Origin: Sympetrum striolatum | Taxonomy: Eukaryota > Arthropoda > Insecta > Odonata > Libellulidae | Direction: 5' to 3' | DNA length: 64,000 bases | NCBI GenBank assembly: GCA_947579665.1 | Contig: OX388345.1 | Span: 74,639,454 to 74,703,453, forward strand | Shown: piece after piece, positions 23,100 to 34,440 of the stretch | Layout: every line of letters starts with the position of its first letter | Numbering within the stretch: the first letter of the stretch is position 1 | Translations under genes and position numbers: made by a program | Notes under the pieces: model-generated | What the model was told of the DNA's origin: nothing | What the model saw: the letters and a program-made list of their open reading frames with translations, nothing else | Database searches by the model: none

Positions 23100-23315
23100 A
23101 CCTTTACTCAACCTATCTTATCCTACACCTTTTTTACATCACGTATACCTTTTTACATCAATCTTACACCTTCTTACATCTATCTTATATCTTTTTACAT
23201 TAATCTTATATCTTTTTACATCAATCTTATATCATTTTAAATTAATCTTATACCTTTACACATCAATCTTTTACCATTTTACACCGATCTTATTCTTTTT
23301 TAAATCTATTACCTT
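23100..23315. repeat. Degenerate ~20-22-bp minisatellite
   Basis: About nine imperfect units of the form cttatatctttttacatcaa run head to tail with drifting length. The strand shown is pyrimidine-rich. It codes for nothing evident. Confidence 0.8.
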
Positions 23316-25869
23316 CTCTTAACCTCGTCATCAGTAGGAAATAGCTTTCTTCCTCTGTTATTTAGCTTACCATTCTCCGAATCGGTGCGTTATTGTGTAG
23401 CGTTGCTCCTTTTCCGTCTACGCTACAATCTCTGGCGCCCGATCAAGTTATGTTTTCATTCGGATGCTTACTCATTCCAAGCCCTCTTCTCGGAGGTCCC
23501 TGTCTCGCATCCCGCCAATAGGAAGTGTTTACGAAGCCGATGTGGTTCGGTGGGTTGTGGGGTTGGTGTGTTTGTTTACATAGTGGTTATACAGAGGAAT
23601 GAATTAGCAGTTTTAATATTTTATGTCACAAAAATCATTTTTGATTGCTCCAAGGTTTGATTCTTCGATGATACAGTTTTCTGCTTGATTTTCCGTGTTT
23701 TTTTCCAATTCTCAGCCTTCGGCGTTGTTGCCATTCTCTTGCTTTCATTAGCGAAATGTTTTCGCGGTTCTCTCGGTGTGTTTTTCCTATCACATCGCTT
23801 CGTATGGAGATCCATTTTTGATCGCAAGTCTAATAAAAGTGCTTCTGAATCTGAAATTTGGCATAAATAAATTGGCCAATTCATTCCATTTGTGCCAACA
23901 TTTTTTCTTTTTCTTCAATTAAATCTTTTCGCGCTTAATTATTTATGTCTTTCTCTTTCAAAATGCTTCGTTAAAAACTAATTTTTATCGCACCTGTAAT
24001 TAAAGATATCCGAAATGTGAAATTTGTCATTGAAATATCAACATAGTTACCCACATTTCTTCCTTCTCTATGCAATCGTCTTCGACGTCTATAATTTTCC
24101 GTTTCATCAGTTTTTGCCCATCACTTCTCCCTCTATTCCTCTTCCTTTCGCCTTTCCAGGTAATAGCTGGCTCTTTTAATGACCCAAAGCCGCAAGAAAT
24201 GCCACCGATGGATAATGCCCAACCTCAAGGAAGGTCGTGTGGAAATATGGTGTTGGATGGAATATGTTCTTTCTATGGAGTGGGCGTTTTCGCAGCCATA
24301 AGAGAGTCCTTTGGAGAAATTCGATTATTTTTTTTTGGTCGATCGGGGCGCCAGAGGGTGGTCTTCGCCAACGGCGCCAATGTCATTCAGACCAGTCTTT
24401 CATTGCCGTATAATACGCGTGTATACTTTGGCCCATGAGGTGGATTCAGGAATGGGTGCAGAACGTAAACGTGGTAGCTTTTGTTTTATGTACAATTTCT
24501 CGTTGAGGAGCTACTTTTTGTCGTTTCTTCGCTTTTACCGGTTGTCGAACCCAGGACTGCTCCTGGTCTATGAGTGTTCTTCTCGCTCATGTTATCGCTG
24601 AAATCCATCATACTTCATATGAGCTTTGAATCACTACGGAATACTTTATTGTCAAGTTTGATATCTTCCATCCTGGCTGTTGTTGTCATTATTATTGTTT
24701 TACTTTATTATTTTCATTGATTCAATTTTTACAGATGGACTTAATAGTCCAGTGGAAATATTATTGATCTTAATACTATTTTACACGTACAAATATCCAT
24801 ATTATATTCTGGTACACTACTATACACAATGCCAATTAAAATAATACATCTTTATTGGCTTTTACAGAACATGTAGCAACCAGCTTCTGTAATACAATAC
24901 TACTATACAGCTGTTTTCTTGTTAGGACTCTACACTATTACAGTACAATTATCTCCAAGCTATAAGAATTCAATATTACTGTTCAGCTGTGTAATATCTA
25001 TAGCAGGACTCGATTTCAATACTGTTTACCTTACAGGTAGTACATTTTCAGGTAAAATCTAAGTTACTCCATAAAAATTAACGTTAATGAACGTTTAGTC
25101 CTTTGTTTACATCCCTTATTTATCCTACAACGGATGTCATAACTAGGAATGTTAAACGTTTGTGAAAATGTTGGCTCTCTAGGCATCCGTAAATCTCACG
25201 TCGCTTCGTTATCTCTATTCTTTTGGGATTAGGGAAATTAGGTCTTGCGCCGTGCAAAATGAACTGCGCCGAAGTAATGCGTCATTTGTCATCTCAGTGT
25301 AAGGAGTGAAGTGAATAACTCTCCATGTAATCACGAAGGCAATAAAGTACGGGCTCTTTAAAAATGGTACGTTCATAGCTGATATAATTCGCGATTAGGC
25401 ATTTTGTATGAGAATAAATGCGAAGCAATATTTTATATTTAAAAAGGATTAGGGATGTTCACAAAACATGGAACCATGAATGTATTTGACTACACGGCTG
25501 TTTGAAATAAATAAATGTTTTGAAAAATAACCCATTAGCCGCGTATATTTTTCTTCCGGCGCGAAATTTTAGTCATATTGTTAGTTTATCGCGGAGGGAA
25601 AGAGTTTTAGAAGCGCTGATCTTGAGCAGTATAGGTTAATATCGACAAAGAATATCTCTATCGTTTGAGTGGGGAAATTTGAATGTCCTGTCTAAGATAA
25701 ACAATAATTTACTGACTTATTCAGAACTTTTAAGTGTGTTTCTAAAAGATAAGGAGTAGCTAAGGTAGCGCTCATAAAGGTAAGGGACGAGATCTCTAAA
25801 TACGTGAGAAAAGATATCGGAAAATTCTGATGAAATCATTGCTGTTTTATTACTTGTGTAAGAAATATG

Positions 25870-26090
25870 GACCTTCCAAGTTGGACTTAAAAAATCGAGG
25901 TCTTTGAGATTCGGGTGTGGTGTTGACCAGAGGAAAAGAAGATTGTTTATATGGGATAAAATGGAAGAAAGTAATTAAGATTTGAATCGATGAAATAAAA
26001 CTGGGTGGGTCAGAACTTGAGAGGAGAGGGAATACCAAAGAAATATAATGAAGGTGGAATGTCTGTATAACTAAGGCAGAAAGAAAGTTT
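25870..26090 (+). mobile_element. LINE fossil, short C-terminal remnant
   Basis: In shifting plus-strand frames one can read a decayed RT tail: LKKSRSLRFGCGV (compare RR.EAFE.WC), WKKVIKI, then GQNLRGEGIPKKYNEGGM (compare GH.LRGEG.L..VIEGRM). This is the same C-terminal layout as the copies at 3.3 and 16.7 kb, but far more eroded. Confidence 0.4.
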
Positions 26091-27174
26091 TTAAAATAAA
26101 GATGGCTTTTGGTTATCAAGAAAGAGAAATGACGGTCAATAGGGAATATTGGAGCAAATGAACTTACCAACTAGTAAAAAACAGTGGTTGTCACCTATCG
26201 AGTAGTACAGCACAGCGTATTTCTATTTTTTGGAAAAATATTCCAGTAATACTTCTCTTCGTCAAAATTTCAACGGTAGTCATACATTTCAGCTGTTTAT
26301 TATTAGCGATTTTGATCGTAATATCGCGAGGAACAAGTTTATTGGATCTACTTGTAAAATTTGTCACGTTGCATTCTTTCTTGAATGAATTTATTTCATG
26401 AGTTTTTGAATTATTTATTTTATGAGTTTTAATAAATGTTTTAATGTATAAGATTACGTTAAGATAACTATGGGAAGATATTAGTCGTTATCCAGTGTTT
26501 CATTAGATATCCTGTGGTTTATTAGAAACATCGTTTATATCATATCAAGAATCACTTAATAAAAATTATATAAAATCTAAAATTCAAAGAAATTTTCTTT
26601 ACTTTTTTATTCCTCGTTCTCTATTAATTTATCGTCGATACTATTATTCGATACTATTATTCGATACATCTTTATGACCGTTACAATTTACATTTGTATT
26701 TACGTTATTATACAATTCTTCAATTCCTTAAAATATGCATATATTTGATGTCTCATTTATCTAGTCAGTGGAAAATAAAACGGAAAATATTCTTCCTAGA
26801 ATTATTAAGCACTTAAACTATTTTCCTTTCGAACTGTTTCTGTGTTAAATTATTTCAAGTTGACAATATGCCGATACTATGCGGACAAGTGATTTCATAT
26901 GTAACCGAATGGTTCGCACATGCGGCCTTCCTATGAAAAAAGGCTATCCACCCCTGCTGCAGAACATAAATTTAAATGAGAATCAGCTGATATCATCAGC
27001 TGCTAACCTTGGTGGCGAAACGATTAGCATGCCGGTCTACCAAACTACCGGTTTTTCCTTCTTAAGATATGGTCGTATGTGTTATTCTATCGTTACTGTT
27101 TACTTCCCTCCTGTAATTTTCCAATCCGTGGTTGCTTGCGAGGGCACCGAGAAAGAAATTAGTTTTTCGAGAGC

Positions 27175-27513
27175 TTCCAATAATAATCATACCTTTTTAT
27201 TCGGGCGAGATCGAGATAAAAAAGCTCCGCTTTTATGTAATTCTTGAGTTTAATAGGTTTAATCATCAACCGGAAAGAAATGTATTAAAGTTTTTTGCAT
27301 TGTTAATCTTTTGGTTTATTTATTTAATTTTTGCTAAGTCTATGAAGAGTCGGTAACACCGAATCTGTCCCCTTAGGGGTACCTATATTTCTATAATTTT
27401 CGTATAATGTTCTTAATTCCAGATGCAATATCAAAACGGTAGGAATAAATTTTATTATTATTCTTAATTTCCCTTTGCCGGAGTCGGGAGACTCTCGAAA
27501 TTCCGGGCAATAT
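27175..27513. repeat. Local duplication, copy 1 (~340 bp)
   Basis: Direct repeat with 27542-27850, offset 367 bp. Shared words include aataataatcatacctttt, aatcatcaaccggaaagaaa, gaagagtcggtaac, ggggtacctatatttctata. Copies have point changes and small indels (copy 1 carries about 20 extra bases near 27290). Confidence 0.9.
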
Positions 27514-27541
27514 TATTATAAAATAAAATTCTATTAATAAA

Positions 27542-27850
27542 TTTCAATAATAATCATACCTTTTCATTTGGGCGAAATCGAGATTAAAAATCTTTGCTTT
27601 TATGTAATCCATGAGTTTAATAAGTTTAATCATCAACCGGAAAGAAATTTATTTAATTTTTTGGTTTATATACTTAATTTTTGTCAAGTCAATGAAGAGT
27701 CGGTAACCCCGAATCTGTCACCTCAGGGGTACCTATATTTCTATAGTTTTCGTAATTCCAAATGCAATAGCAAAAGGGTAGCAATCAATATTATTGTCAT
27801 TATTAATTTTCTTTTGCCTGAGTCCGAGAAACTACCAGAATACCGGGGAA
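27542..27850. repeat. Local duplication, copy 2 (~310 bp)
   Basis: Second copy of the tandem direct duplication beginning at 27175. Its plus-strand open frame (27568-27915) merely reflects chance readability; the equivalent frame in copy 1 is broken. Confidence 0.9.
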
Positions 27851-30237
27851 CCTATTTAGAAGACCGGTGTGACTGTGTAAATATTTCGACACGTATTCAT
27901 CAAATCCCGTCTTGATGTGAATGCGAAGCGAATGAATCTCAACGAAATTTCAAGGGGCCGAAATATCAGATACATATCTCGTCATCTTCCCGCCGCTGTT
28001 TAGCACCTGCATCCTCAGCCGTTTCCCGCCCACTGCGTCCCCACCCCGTCGCCCAATCGACTTTGTCAAGCAGTTTCATTACGGATCAATCCTTCTCTCG
28101 CCCCTCCTTCTCTCTGTACTATATACCCGCCCCCTTTTTTCACCTTACTTTTTCGCCATCTCCAAATTCTCCATTTTCCGTCTAATTTTGCGCCGTAAGA
28201 GAGGCTCTCCGCTTTAATTCCTTTCTGTTGTGGGTTGCAGAACTTTCTCGCTCGCTCTCGCCGTTTCATTTCTCCTTTTCCTTTCTCCTTTCTTTTGCCG
28301 GACTGGTTCCTTTTCCTTCTCGGTCTCCTGCTCTTTTTATCTGTTGCACGTTTCCGGTGCCTCAGGTCTCTCTTTCCTTTTCCACGGGAAAACTTTGAAC
28401 GGGTTATACCAATACGAATGTATTGGCCGCAGGTGGTGGTGGAAGTCTACCATTTAAACCCTTGTGTGAAGCATGTGATGAAATAAATATAATACGCAGA
28501 TTCTGTAAATTTATCACGGTCAATTAAATTAATTGGAAAGAAACTAAATTATATTTGTTACATACAGATTCGATGTTAAATTATTTTTGTTTCATAGTTG
28601 CGATGTCAAAGTATCTGAAAATAAGCAAGACAAGTAGCTAATTATTTAATAAAAAAGGAAAGTTTTTTTGGAGCGAAAACAGAGACAAATAGATTGGAAC
28701 AAAGAGGATTATTAAAGTCAAAAAGCTATCTACAAATACATTATGTATCTGAGATTTTTTTCTTGGCAGGAGAGAAAATTAGTGATAAATGAAGAATTGA
28801 ATTAGAAATCATGTACAAAGGAATAAATAGGTATAGAAGTGTTGGCTGTAGAGGAGAATTTCAAGAATATTAGTACATCCATACCAAGGTTTTAATTGGA
28901 CGAAATCGAAACGAAAGAGTGCTTTGCCCGCGAATAAGTACAAAAGTAGTTGAATTGTATTTGAAACATTTTCTTGAGAGTTGCCCATTGTATCTGATTT
29001 AGTATGGTTGTGTGTGTGTCTGACAAACGCATTTATTTTATTGCGAATTGATTAGGCTCTGGAAGGGGGTATTTGAAAGAGTAACATCCGAAGTAAAAGA
29101 TTTTTTTCCTGCAAAAGTAGATATTTAAGTTCATATTTAATCTTAATTTAATGAACGTAATTTATAATTTAATCTGGTGCTGCGAGGTTGTATTTGACAA
29201 ATTGATGAAATCGTGCAGTACCTGCAACCTGCGCCTGTGTAATTGGGTGGAATGATGTAGATTTCAGTGAAATGTCATCGTTCTAGTTTAAATGTGGTAA
29301 CATTTTACCTCAGCAATATGATTCACAGATGTAATGAAGATAGCGACAGCTAAGCTTGAGTGAACCAAGAAGTGGCTTATTAAGAACACGCTTCTTCGCA
29401 TCCGGAGATTCGCTCAGAGAGTATTTAACCCTTTTAGTGCAGCCGGCCGATATATCGGCTCTTACGTAGTTCATTATTTAAATTTCTGAAACGTATTGTA
29501 TTTATATTGTATAGTGTATGTTTTTTGTTCTATTAAATTGGACATTAATTAATCTCATTAATTAATAATTAACCATTTTAATCCAATCAATTAAAAGATG
29601 CATATAGATATGTAAAAAAATAGCTTTATATTATTTTTTTTTTCGTAGTTGCTACGTTTTATTAAAATACCCTCCGCATTTCTCGCCAGTACCCCAGGAA
29701 GAAGGATAGCACCAAGAGAGTTAAATCTATCAGGAAAATCACGTGCAATATCACTCTTGCATTTCTTCACTTTGTAAACATCTCCTTCTGGAAGATAGAA
29801 ATCAGCGAATTTAGAAGCACTTTTAAAGTACAGGTGGGGAATCGACATCTGTTTCATTCCCAGCCGAATCCGTTGGCCGCCACCTTTCTCCAACAAGAAT
29901 TTCCTTACTCCGCCTAGTTTCCCAGTCCCTTGCTTTCCTTTCACTCCTTGGGCGAATCGGGACGAGGAAGATTTTCGCCCGTTCCAGCGGACATTCTCTC
30001 GTTGATTCGCCGGGCTTCGCGGCGAGGGGAAGGACAGGATCGGAGCTGACCTACTTCCACCCAAGTGACCAACTTGTTAATCGCTTAAGAGTTGTTTTGG
30101 CAACCCACCCACGAGGAATGAAGACTCCCAAGGGTATTCTCTTTTTCTGCCAACCGCGAAACCGGATCGGAATACCAACTGCTGTCGAAAGAGCGGGAGA
30201 TTTCAACTGATGATTCTTCTCGGAGACAGCATTTTTT
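27851..30237. other. Noncoding stretch; one weak minus-strand ORF
   Basis: A GC-richer pyrimidine-laden block (27990-28400) is followed by AT-rich DNA. The longest ORF of the stretch (29591-30064, minus, 157 codons) contains plausible segments such as FKSASKFADFYLPEGDVYKV and CKSDIARDFPDRFNSLGAI, but no motif, no splice border and an extremely AT-rich end. About one frame of that length is expected by chance here. A (GT)n run lies at 29008-29018. Confidence 0.4.
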
Positions 30238-30239
30238 GG

Positions 30240-30480
30240 ACGTTGAGGAATTCTGCAGTTCTGTTGTTTTCTTGCTTTCTTTTTCCCTAGATGTGCGTAG
30301 GAAATTGGGTAGCTCGCTCGACTCTGGTTTAAGTGAGTTTGATTCCGCTTGCAACTAATTTGTCGAAGGATTCTGTAGATTTATTATTTACTAGCTCTCT
30401 TTCTCTGTGGATGTAGGTAGGACTATGGGTAACTCGTTTGACTCTGGTTGAGGTGGTCCGAGATTCGATTCCGGTTGCTT
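30240..30480. repeat. Diverged ~120-bp tandem duplication
   Basis: Copy 1 (about 30245-30352) and copy 2 (about 30367-30480) share the order aggattctg, ctctttttccctagatgt / ctctttctctgtggatgt, gtaggaaattgggtagctcg / gtaggactatgggtaactcg, gactctggtt, gattccgcttgc / gattccggttgc. The end of copy 2 looks like a Pol III B box (gattcgattccggttgc), so the unit may come from a SINE. Confidence 0.7.
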
Positions 30481-30700
30481 ATTTACTATTCGGCTGCAGG
30501 AAGGCCATCCAGCCATTAGGACTAATCACCATCATCTTCTGTTCCATCCAGCTACTGGCTAAATTTGCTTGGAACATGACTATCCAATATCCTACCTCAG
30601 TTTTGTAGGTGCTAGCCTTGTAACGTCAGGGTCCCGGGTTCGTATCCTGGGTAAGCCATGGTTGTTTGTGTTCATTCTAAAAATATTAATTGTAGCCTCA
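30481..30700 (+). mobile_element. SINE remnants (two tRNA-derived pieces)
   Basis: The first piece (about 30490-30560) has the tail word caggaaggccatccagcc shared with the SINE at 45.5 kb. The second (about 30592-30695) carries a B box cccgggttcgtatcctggg followed by atggttgtttgtgttc, the body word of SINE family A with an internal deletion. Confidence 0.65.
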
Positions 30701-30784
30701 AAGTAAAGTAATTGTAAATCTCAAAGTAGTCTCTTAAAAATAAAATTCGCGTACTAAAGCAGTCATTATGATTATTATCATAAT

Positions 30785-30890
30785 TTCTGTCCATCCACGT
30801 CTTCTGCTATCGTCCAGTTAATTCCTCTCTCCTCAGCCCATTTGATACACCTGTCTCTCATTCTTCCTCTGGTTCTTTCTCCAGCTTAAT
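30785..30890 (-). mobile_element. LINE fossil, RTE-like C-terminal fragment
   Basis: The minus strand reads RGRMRDRCIKWAEERGINW then TIAEDVDGQ, corresponding to the RGRPR.RW......L.W..A...A.DR tail of RTE-type and related LINE ORFs. Only about 35 codons are recognisable. Confidence 0.5.
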
Positions 30891-30984
30891 AAATCAGATC
30901 AGCATCTTCTCCAGTGGTCTCTCTTTGCTCATTTCCTCCTCGTATCCATTGTTATTTCCAAACACGAAGGCGAGAATTGATGTC

Positions 30985-31065
30985 AAAACCAAATTCATCA
31001 TCATCGCTAATTGTTTCAGTCATCAGCCGATTCTGTAATTTCTGGGAATAATAACGTTAGGAGGG
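30985..31065 (+). mobile_element. SINE tail fragment related to the 45.5-kb SINE
   Basis: The order aattcatcatcatcgctaat, cagtcatcagccgattctg, gggaataataacg parallels cttcatcatcgccagtcatc, atcatcagctgaccctatg, gggaataatgcc at 45.6 kb. Confidence 0.5.
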
Positions 31066-32820
31066 AGATTTGGATTATCTTCTTTTTTTACGGCAGTTTG
31101 GATTTATCATCAATAAGGTTGAATAATGATCACCCATTGAAAGAATAGGCATCAATAGCCACCATTGCCTTGTCCTATTAGTCGCACTAAAATTACCATG
31201 CAGTTTATGAAAACTTATTTTTACCACGCTATAATAAATGTTAAGAAACATTCTAATGGAAGTGCACTTTTTATTAAGGTAATGAAAATTATTTTTGTCA
31301 GGGGTTGTCTGTGAAAATATTCTACATGTAATGATTTCATTGAACAAAAAGTGCAATTTTTTTATTTTTTATATGTCCCCTTATTCTTGCTTTTACGTGC
31401 GATAATATTCCATCCCTTCTTTTTGTTTCTATTTCATTTCTCACTGCCTGCGCAAAAATATCGTGTTCCACTCAAAATGTTCTTTCGCTCTCAAATGAAG
31501 TCGTTGTAGATTCGCAGTTGTAGAGCTTTTGTTTCTTTGTAAAATTTACATCTCTTCAACGTTACCTGTCTTTACTGGAAACCGTAACACATTCCATTTT
31601 CCGTTTCTCCGTCATATTTCGAATCGGATAAAATTTAATGCCGCCGAAAATGGAAATTTCATTTTTATGGTTTTCCGTCGTATTTTTAAAACTTATAAAA
31701 GTGGAGTGCGGGGGAGGAGAAATGATCTGGTTGTTGGTTGGAAGTGGCTCCTCGGAGGAGTTGAAACAAAGGGCTTCCTGCGATGCTTGCCAAAGCCATA
31801 CAGCACTCGAGGGCGAAATTAATGTAGGGGAAGATTTTTAGCGAGGAAATTCGAGAGGCGGGAGTTAGTCTAGAAAGGTCTTTATTATCGCGCATAGAGG
31901 CTACGTTAAGCTGCACTTGGCAGCGCCATCCACTCAATTCATGCCTGAAACTTTGACTGAGAGATTCGCGGTTAAACTCGGAGGAAAATATCCAAGTTTT
32001 TCGACTGCATTGGCCGAAAGAAGAAGAAACAGTGCATAATTAGTTAATAGTTATAATTAAATAGTTTTTGTATTATATACCTAGAGACAAAGAAAATAGT
32101 CCATTAAAGTGGGAATAAAATTAATTAAAATAAGTCACATAGTTGCTACATCAAGTGATTAATATTCCATTAATCAAGGAATGGTTGCAACATTAGATGT
32201 CTCTTGATTTAGAAATCTCACCACCTAATATGATCATGTAAAAATTAATTACATGGGATTGTTACTAATTTATCGCGTAAAATCCTTACATATCGGGTAG
32301 AATAGGGTCTGATATTTTTCCCTTTCGCCAGAAATATTGTATTTTGGTTAAAGCATGACTTAGGCTTGGTTGTTTGCAACTGAGATGTCAGATTTTGGTA
32401 AATTATGATTGCTCGAAACTTTCAGAAAATCCAATTTCTTTTTCTGTTACGCCGGCTAAATTTGAGACACTTTTTTCAAATGTTGCTGTTATATAAACAT
32501 GGAAACTCATCAAATTAATTCACGAATCACGGAGAATATATCCTCGAAGTCTGCTAATTTTACTTAAAACTGATCTGTCGTGTTTTTACGTATATAAATT
32601 TACAAAAATAGCGTTCTTAGTTCTTGGAAGTAATGTTAGATACTATCAATTAAATCAATTACAGTCTTTTCCTTAAGTTGATTTACTTACCAATGTTAAC
32701 ACTAGCGAAATTTCGGAATCAATAATTCAGTCTGTTCGCATTTGATGTCTGGGTAAACTAATTACCTCGGTTTGTGCCTATAGCGCAAATTGTTTGCATT
32801 GGTACCTGAATTACCGCGCT
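31066..32820. other. Noncoding stretch, no gene recognised
   Basis: AT-rich. A minus-strand ORF (31686-31937, 83 codons) overlaps plus-strand ORFs of similar length in a slightly GC-richer patch; none has splice borders or motif. Confidence 0.5.
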
Positions 32821-33240
32821 TTCATCTGTCCTCCGTCTAGACACAGATGTCGGCGTTCAGTGAGATAACCGAATAGAGGCAAGTATGTAATGCATGTTTA
32901 TTACGAAAACAGGACCGCGAATATCGTAGTCCCCGGTTTTTTAGCCGGTCGGGTTAATGGAGAGCGTATACCGTCACAACACTCCGGGAGAAAGCCGCTT
33001 TGTGTCGATCGATCGCCAAATCGGTAATCAGCTCAATCCGCGACCTCGACAACGCGTATCAGTTGCGTAAGTGCCACCGCATTCACACCCCCTGTCTCGC
33101 CCGCTCTTAAAAGCGCCGCCTTTCTCGCCGCTCTTTTCCGCCAAAAAGCCACCCGAGCACTCGGTGAGAGAGGCGCCAAATGTAGTCCAGCGCGTGAACC
33201 CGACCCCTTAACCTTTACCTCTTCTCACGCGTGCAATATA
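32821..33240. promoter_or_regulatory. CpG-rich block, possible promoter
   Basis: Local GC and CpG are clearly above the flanks (for example 33040-33180). A TCAGTT initiator-like word overlaps cagttgcgtaagtgc (33058-33072), a donor-like GTAAGT. Strand and start site cannot be set and no coding exon is attached, so this is only a candidate by composition. Confidence 0.3.
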
Positions 33241-33439
33241 GCCGGACTGATGTCATATTCCCCTCGCTTTTTAGCTTCGTGTCATTCATTTTCGGCGTCT
33301 GTCATTGTCCTGTCAAGTTTATTCTCTTTTCGACTTTTTACCCTCTTTCAGTTGCGATCTGCAGGCCGCTCGCGTACTTTAGTTTAGGTCGGCGCGGCTT
33401 TTTACGCTACGTAACATTAACTCCCTACGAGTAACACGA

Positions 33440-34100
33440 ACTCCCTTCGCTACGAGCCTAGTTGCAATCATCATCATCTTCCTTCCAGAGTTAGGAATTA
33501 AACCTGTTCCGGCTTCACTTGTTCCGTGGAACTTAACCATCTTTTTCTCAGTCTTCCGGCACTTCTTTTGCCTATAGAATATTCCATCTCCTGTTCTAGA
33601 ATCCTCCCATTTGGCATTCGTAATAAATGTTCTTTCCATCTACTCTTGTACCTCTCTAATCTATCAGTAATTGCCTGGACACCTAGCTCATCTCTTATAT
33701 ACCTGAGTATTCCTTACTTTATCAATTCTTGCACAACCTTTTACTGATCTTAAAAATTTCATTTTAGATGATTCTATCTGCCGTAATTCATTGTTTTTGG
33801 TGCCCAACATTCTGACCCATACAGTAAAGTAGGTACTTCCATCACTTTATTAAATTTTATTTGTGATTATTTTCTTGTTTTGTTTTTTAAAGTTCTCCTT
33901 ATTGTGCCGCATATTTTCTGGTAAGCATTAAATTTATTTTTGATATCTTTGTCTTCGTCGTATGTTGTATCGCATCCTAAATATTGGGAATGTGACACTT
34001 GTTCCAGGACTTGATCTTCTAGTGTTGTTCCTAGTTGCAATATTATCTTTTAATTTGTTTGGACTCCCCAAAAGTGTATTGTTCAGGAGGAGAAACGAAG
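33440..34100 (-). mobile_element. LINE fossil: RTE-like ORF2 C-terminal region
   Basis: Minus-strand frames give a long collinear match to the C-terminal part of arthropod endonuclease-reverse-transcriptase LINEs: EQVSHSQYLGCDTTYDEDKD, IKNKFNAYQKICGTIRRTLK, NKTRK (stop), KFNKVMEVPTLLYGSECWAP, then after a shift FLRSVKGCARIDKVRNTQ, DELGVQAITDRLERYKSRWK, EHLLRMPNGRILEQEM, and IGKRSAGRLRKRWLSS. Stops and at least two frameshifts make it a pseudogene. It ends in the usual (GAT)-like repeat (atcatcatc on the plus strand, about 33469). This is a different family from the 3.3/16.7-kb copies. Confidence 0.9.
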
Positions 34101-34119
34101 GCTGCGGGAAATCCAAATG

Positions 34120-34290
34120 GACCTAAACGGCATTTTCAGGTAGAAATACCTGGGGAATACCGGTAGGAGGTTATCTTACTAGCTTCTTAAGTGTATCTAG
34201 GGCTGGTATGAGTACTGCTCAGCTACGGCCTCCATAACAAAAAAAACCTGAGAGTCTGAAGCACTCTGGTTCAGATGATGATGATGATTA
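34120..34290 (+). mobile_element. LINE/SINE 3' tail ending in (GAT)5
   Basis: A stretch ending in ctctggttcagatgatgatg and GAT repeats (34274-34288) looks like the 3' tail of a LINE that primes on GAT/DDD-type ends. It lies in opposite orientation to the LINE fossil beside it and abuts the next SINE. Confidence 0.4.
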
Positions 34291-34440
34291 GCTCCCCTAT
34301 AGCCAATTGGGTAATCGTTCGCAGTTGGCATAACCGGTCACGGGTTCGATTCCCGGTTGGGGACCTGTAGGTATGTTCTAAATGACCGCAGCTGTCGGTC
34401 TACTTTTAACAATATTAATATTCTACTCTTAATTTGTTGA
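34291..34440 (+). mobile_element. tRNA-derived SINE
   Basis: A tRNA-like head has an acceptor-like gctcccc ... ggggac, an A box (tatagccaattgggtaatcg) and a consensus B box (acgggttcgattcccggt). The anticodon arm does not pair, so it is not a functional tRNA. A non-tRNA body follows. Confidence 0.75.

Larger units (their letters stand above)
22497..27174. other. Putative long first intron, noncoding
   Basis: If the donor at 22497 is real this is intron. The first 500 bp stay GC-rich with overlapping open frames (up to 156 codons, 22570-23040) that I take as composition artefacts. A minisatellite (23100-23310) and a LINE tail (25.87-26.09 kb) lie inside. A 122-codon ORF (24070-24438) begins with a hydrophobic segment, but its start coincides with a pyrimidine tract plus ttccag, so it may be a false signal peptide. 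Joining the 22496 donor to that acceptor would create a stop (AG+GTAA). Confidence 0.45.

Noticed and set aside
24070..24438. 122-codon ORF with an apparent signal peptide
   Set aside because: The hydrophobic start coincides with a pyrimidine tract ending in ttccag, and frames of this length are expected by chance here.
27005..27050. tRNA/SINE-like head (ccttggtggcgaaacgattag)
   Set aside because: No B box follows; too short to call.
27568..27915. 115-codon ORF in the second duplication copy
   Set aside because: The same frame is broken in copy 1, so it is not under coding constraint.
29591..30064. 157-codon minus-strand ORF
   Set aside because: No motif or splice support; ends in very AT-rich sequence; about one such frame is expected by chance.
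34291..34365. Possible tRNA-Met(CAT)-like gene
   Set aside because: Anticodon stem does not pair and a non-tRNA body follows; classed as SINE.
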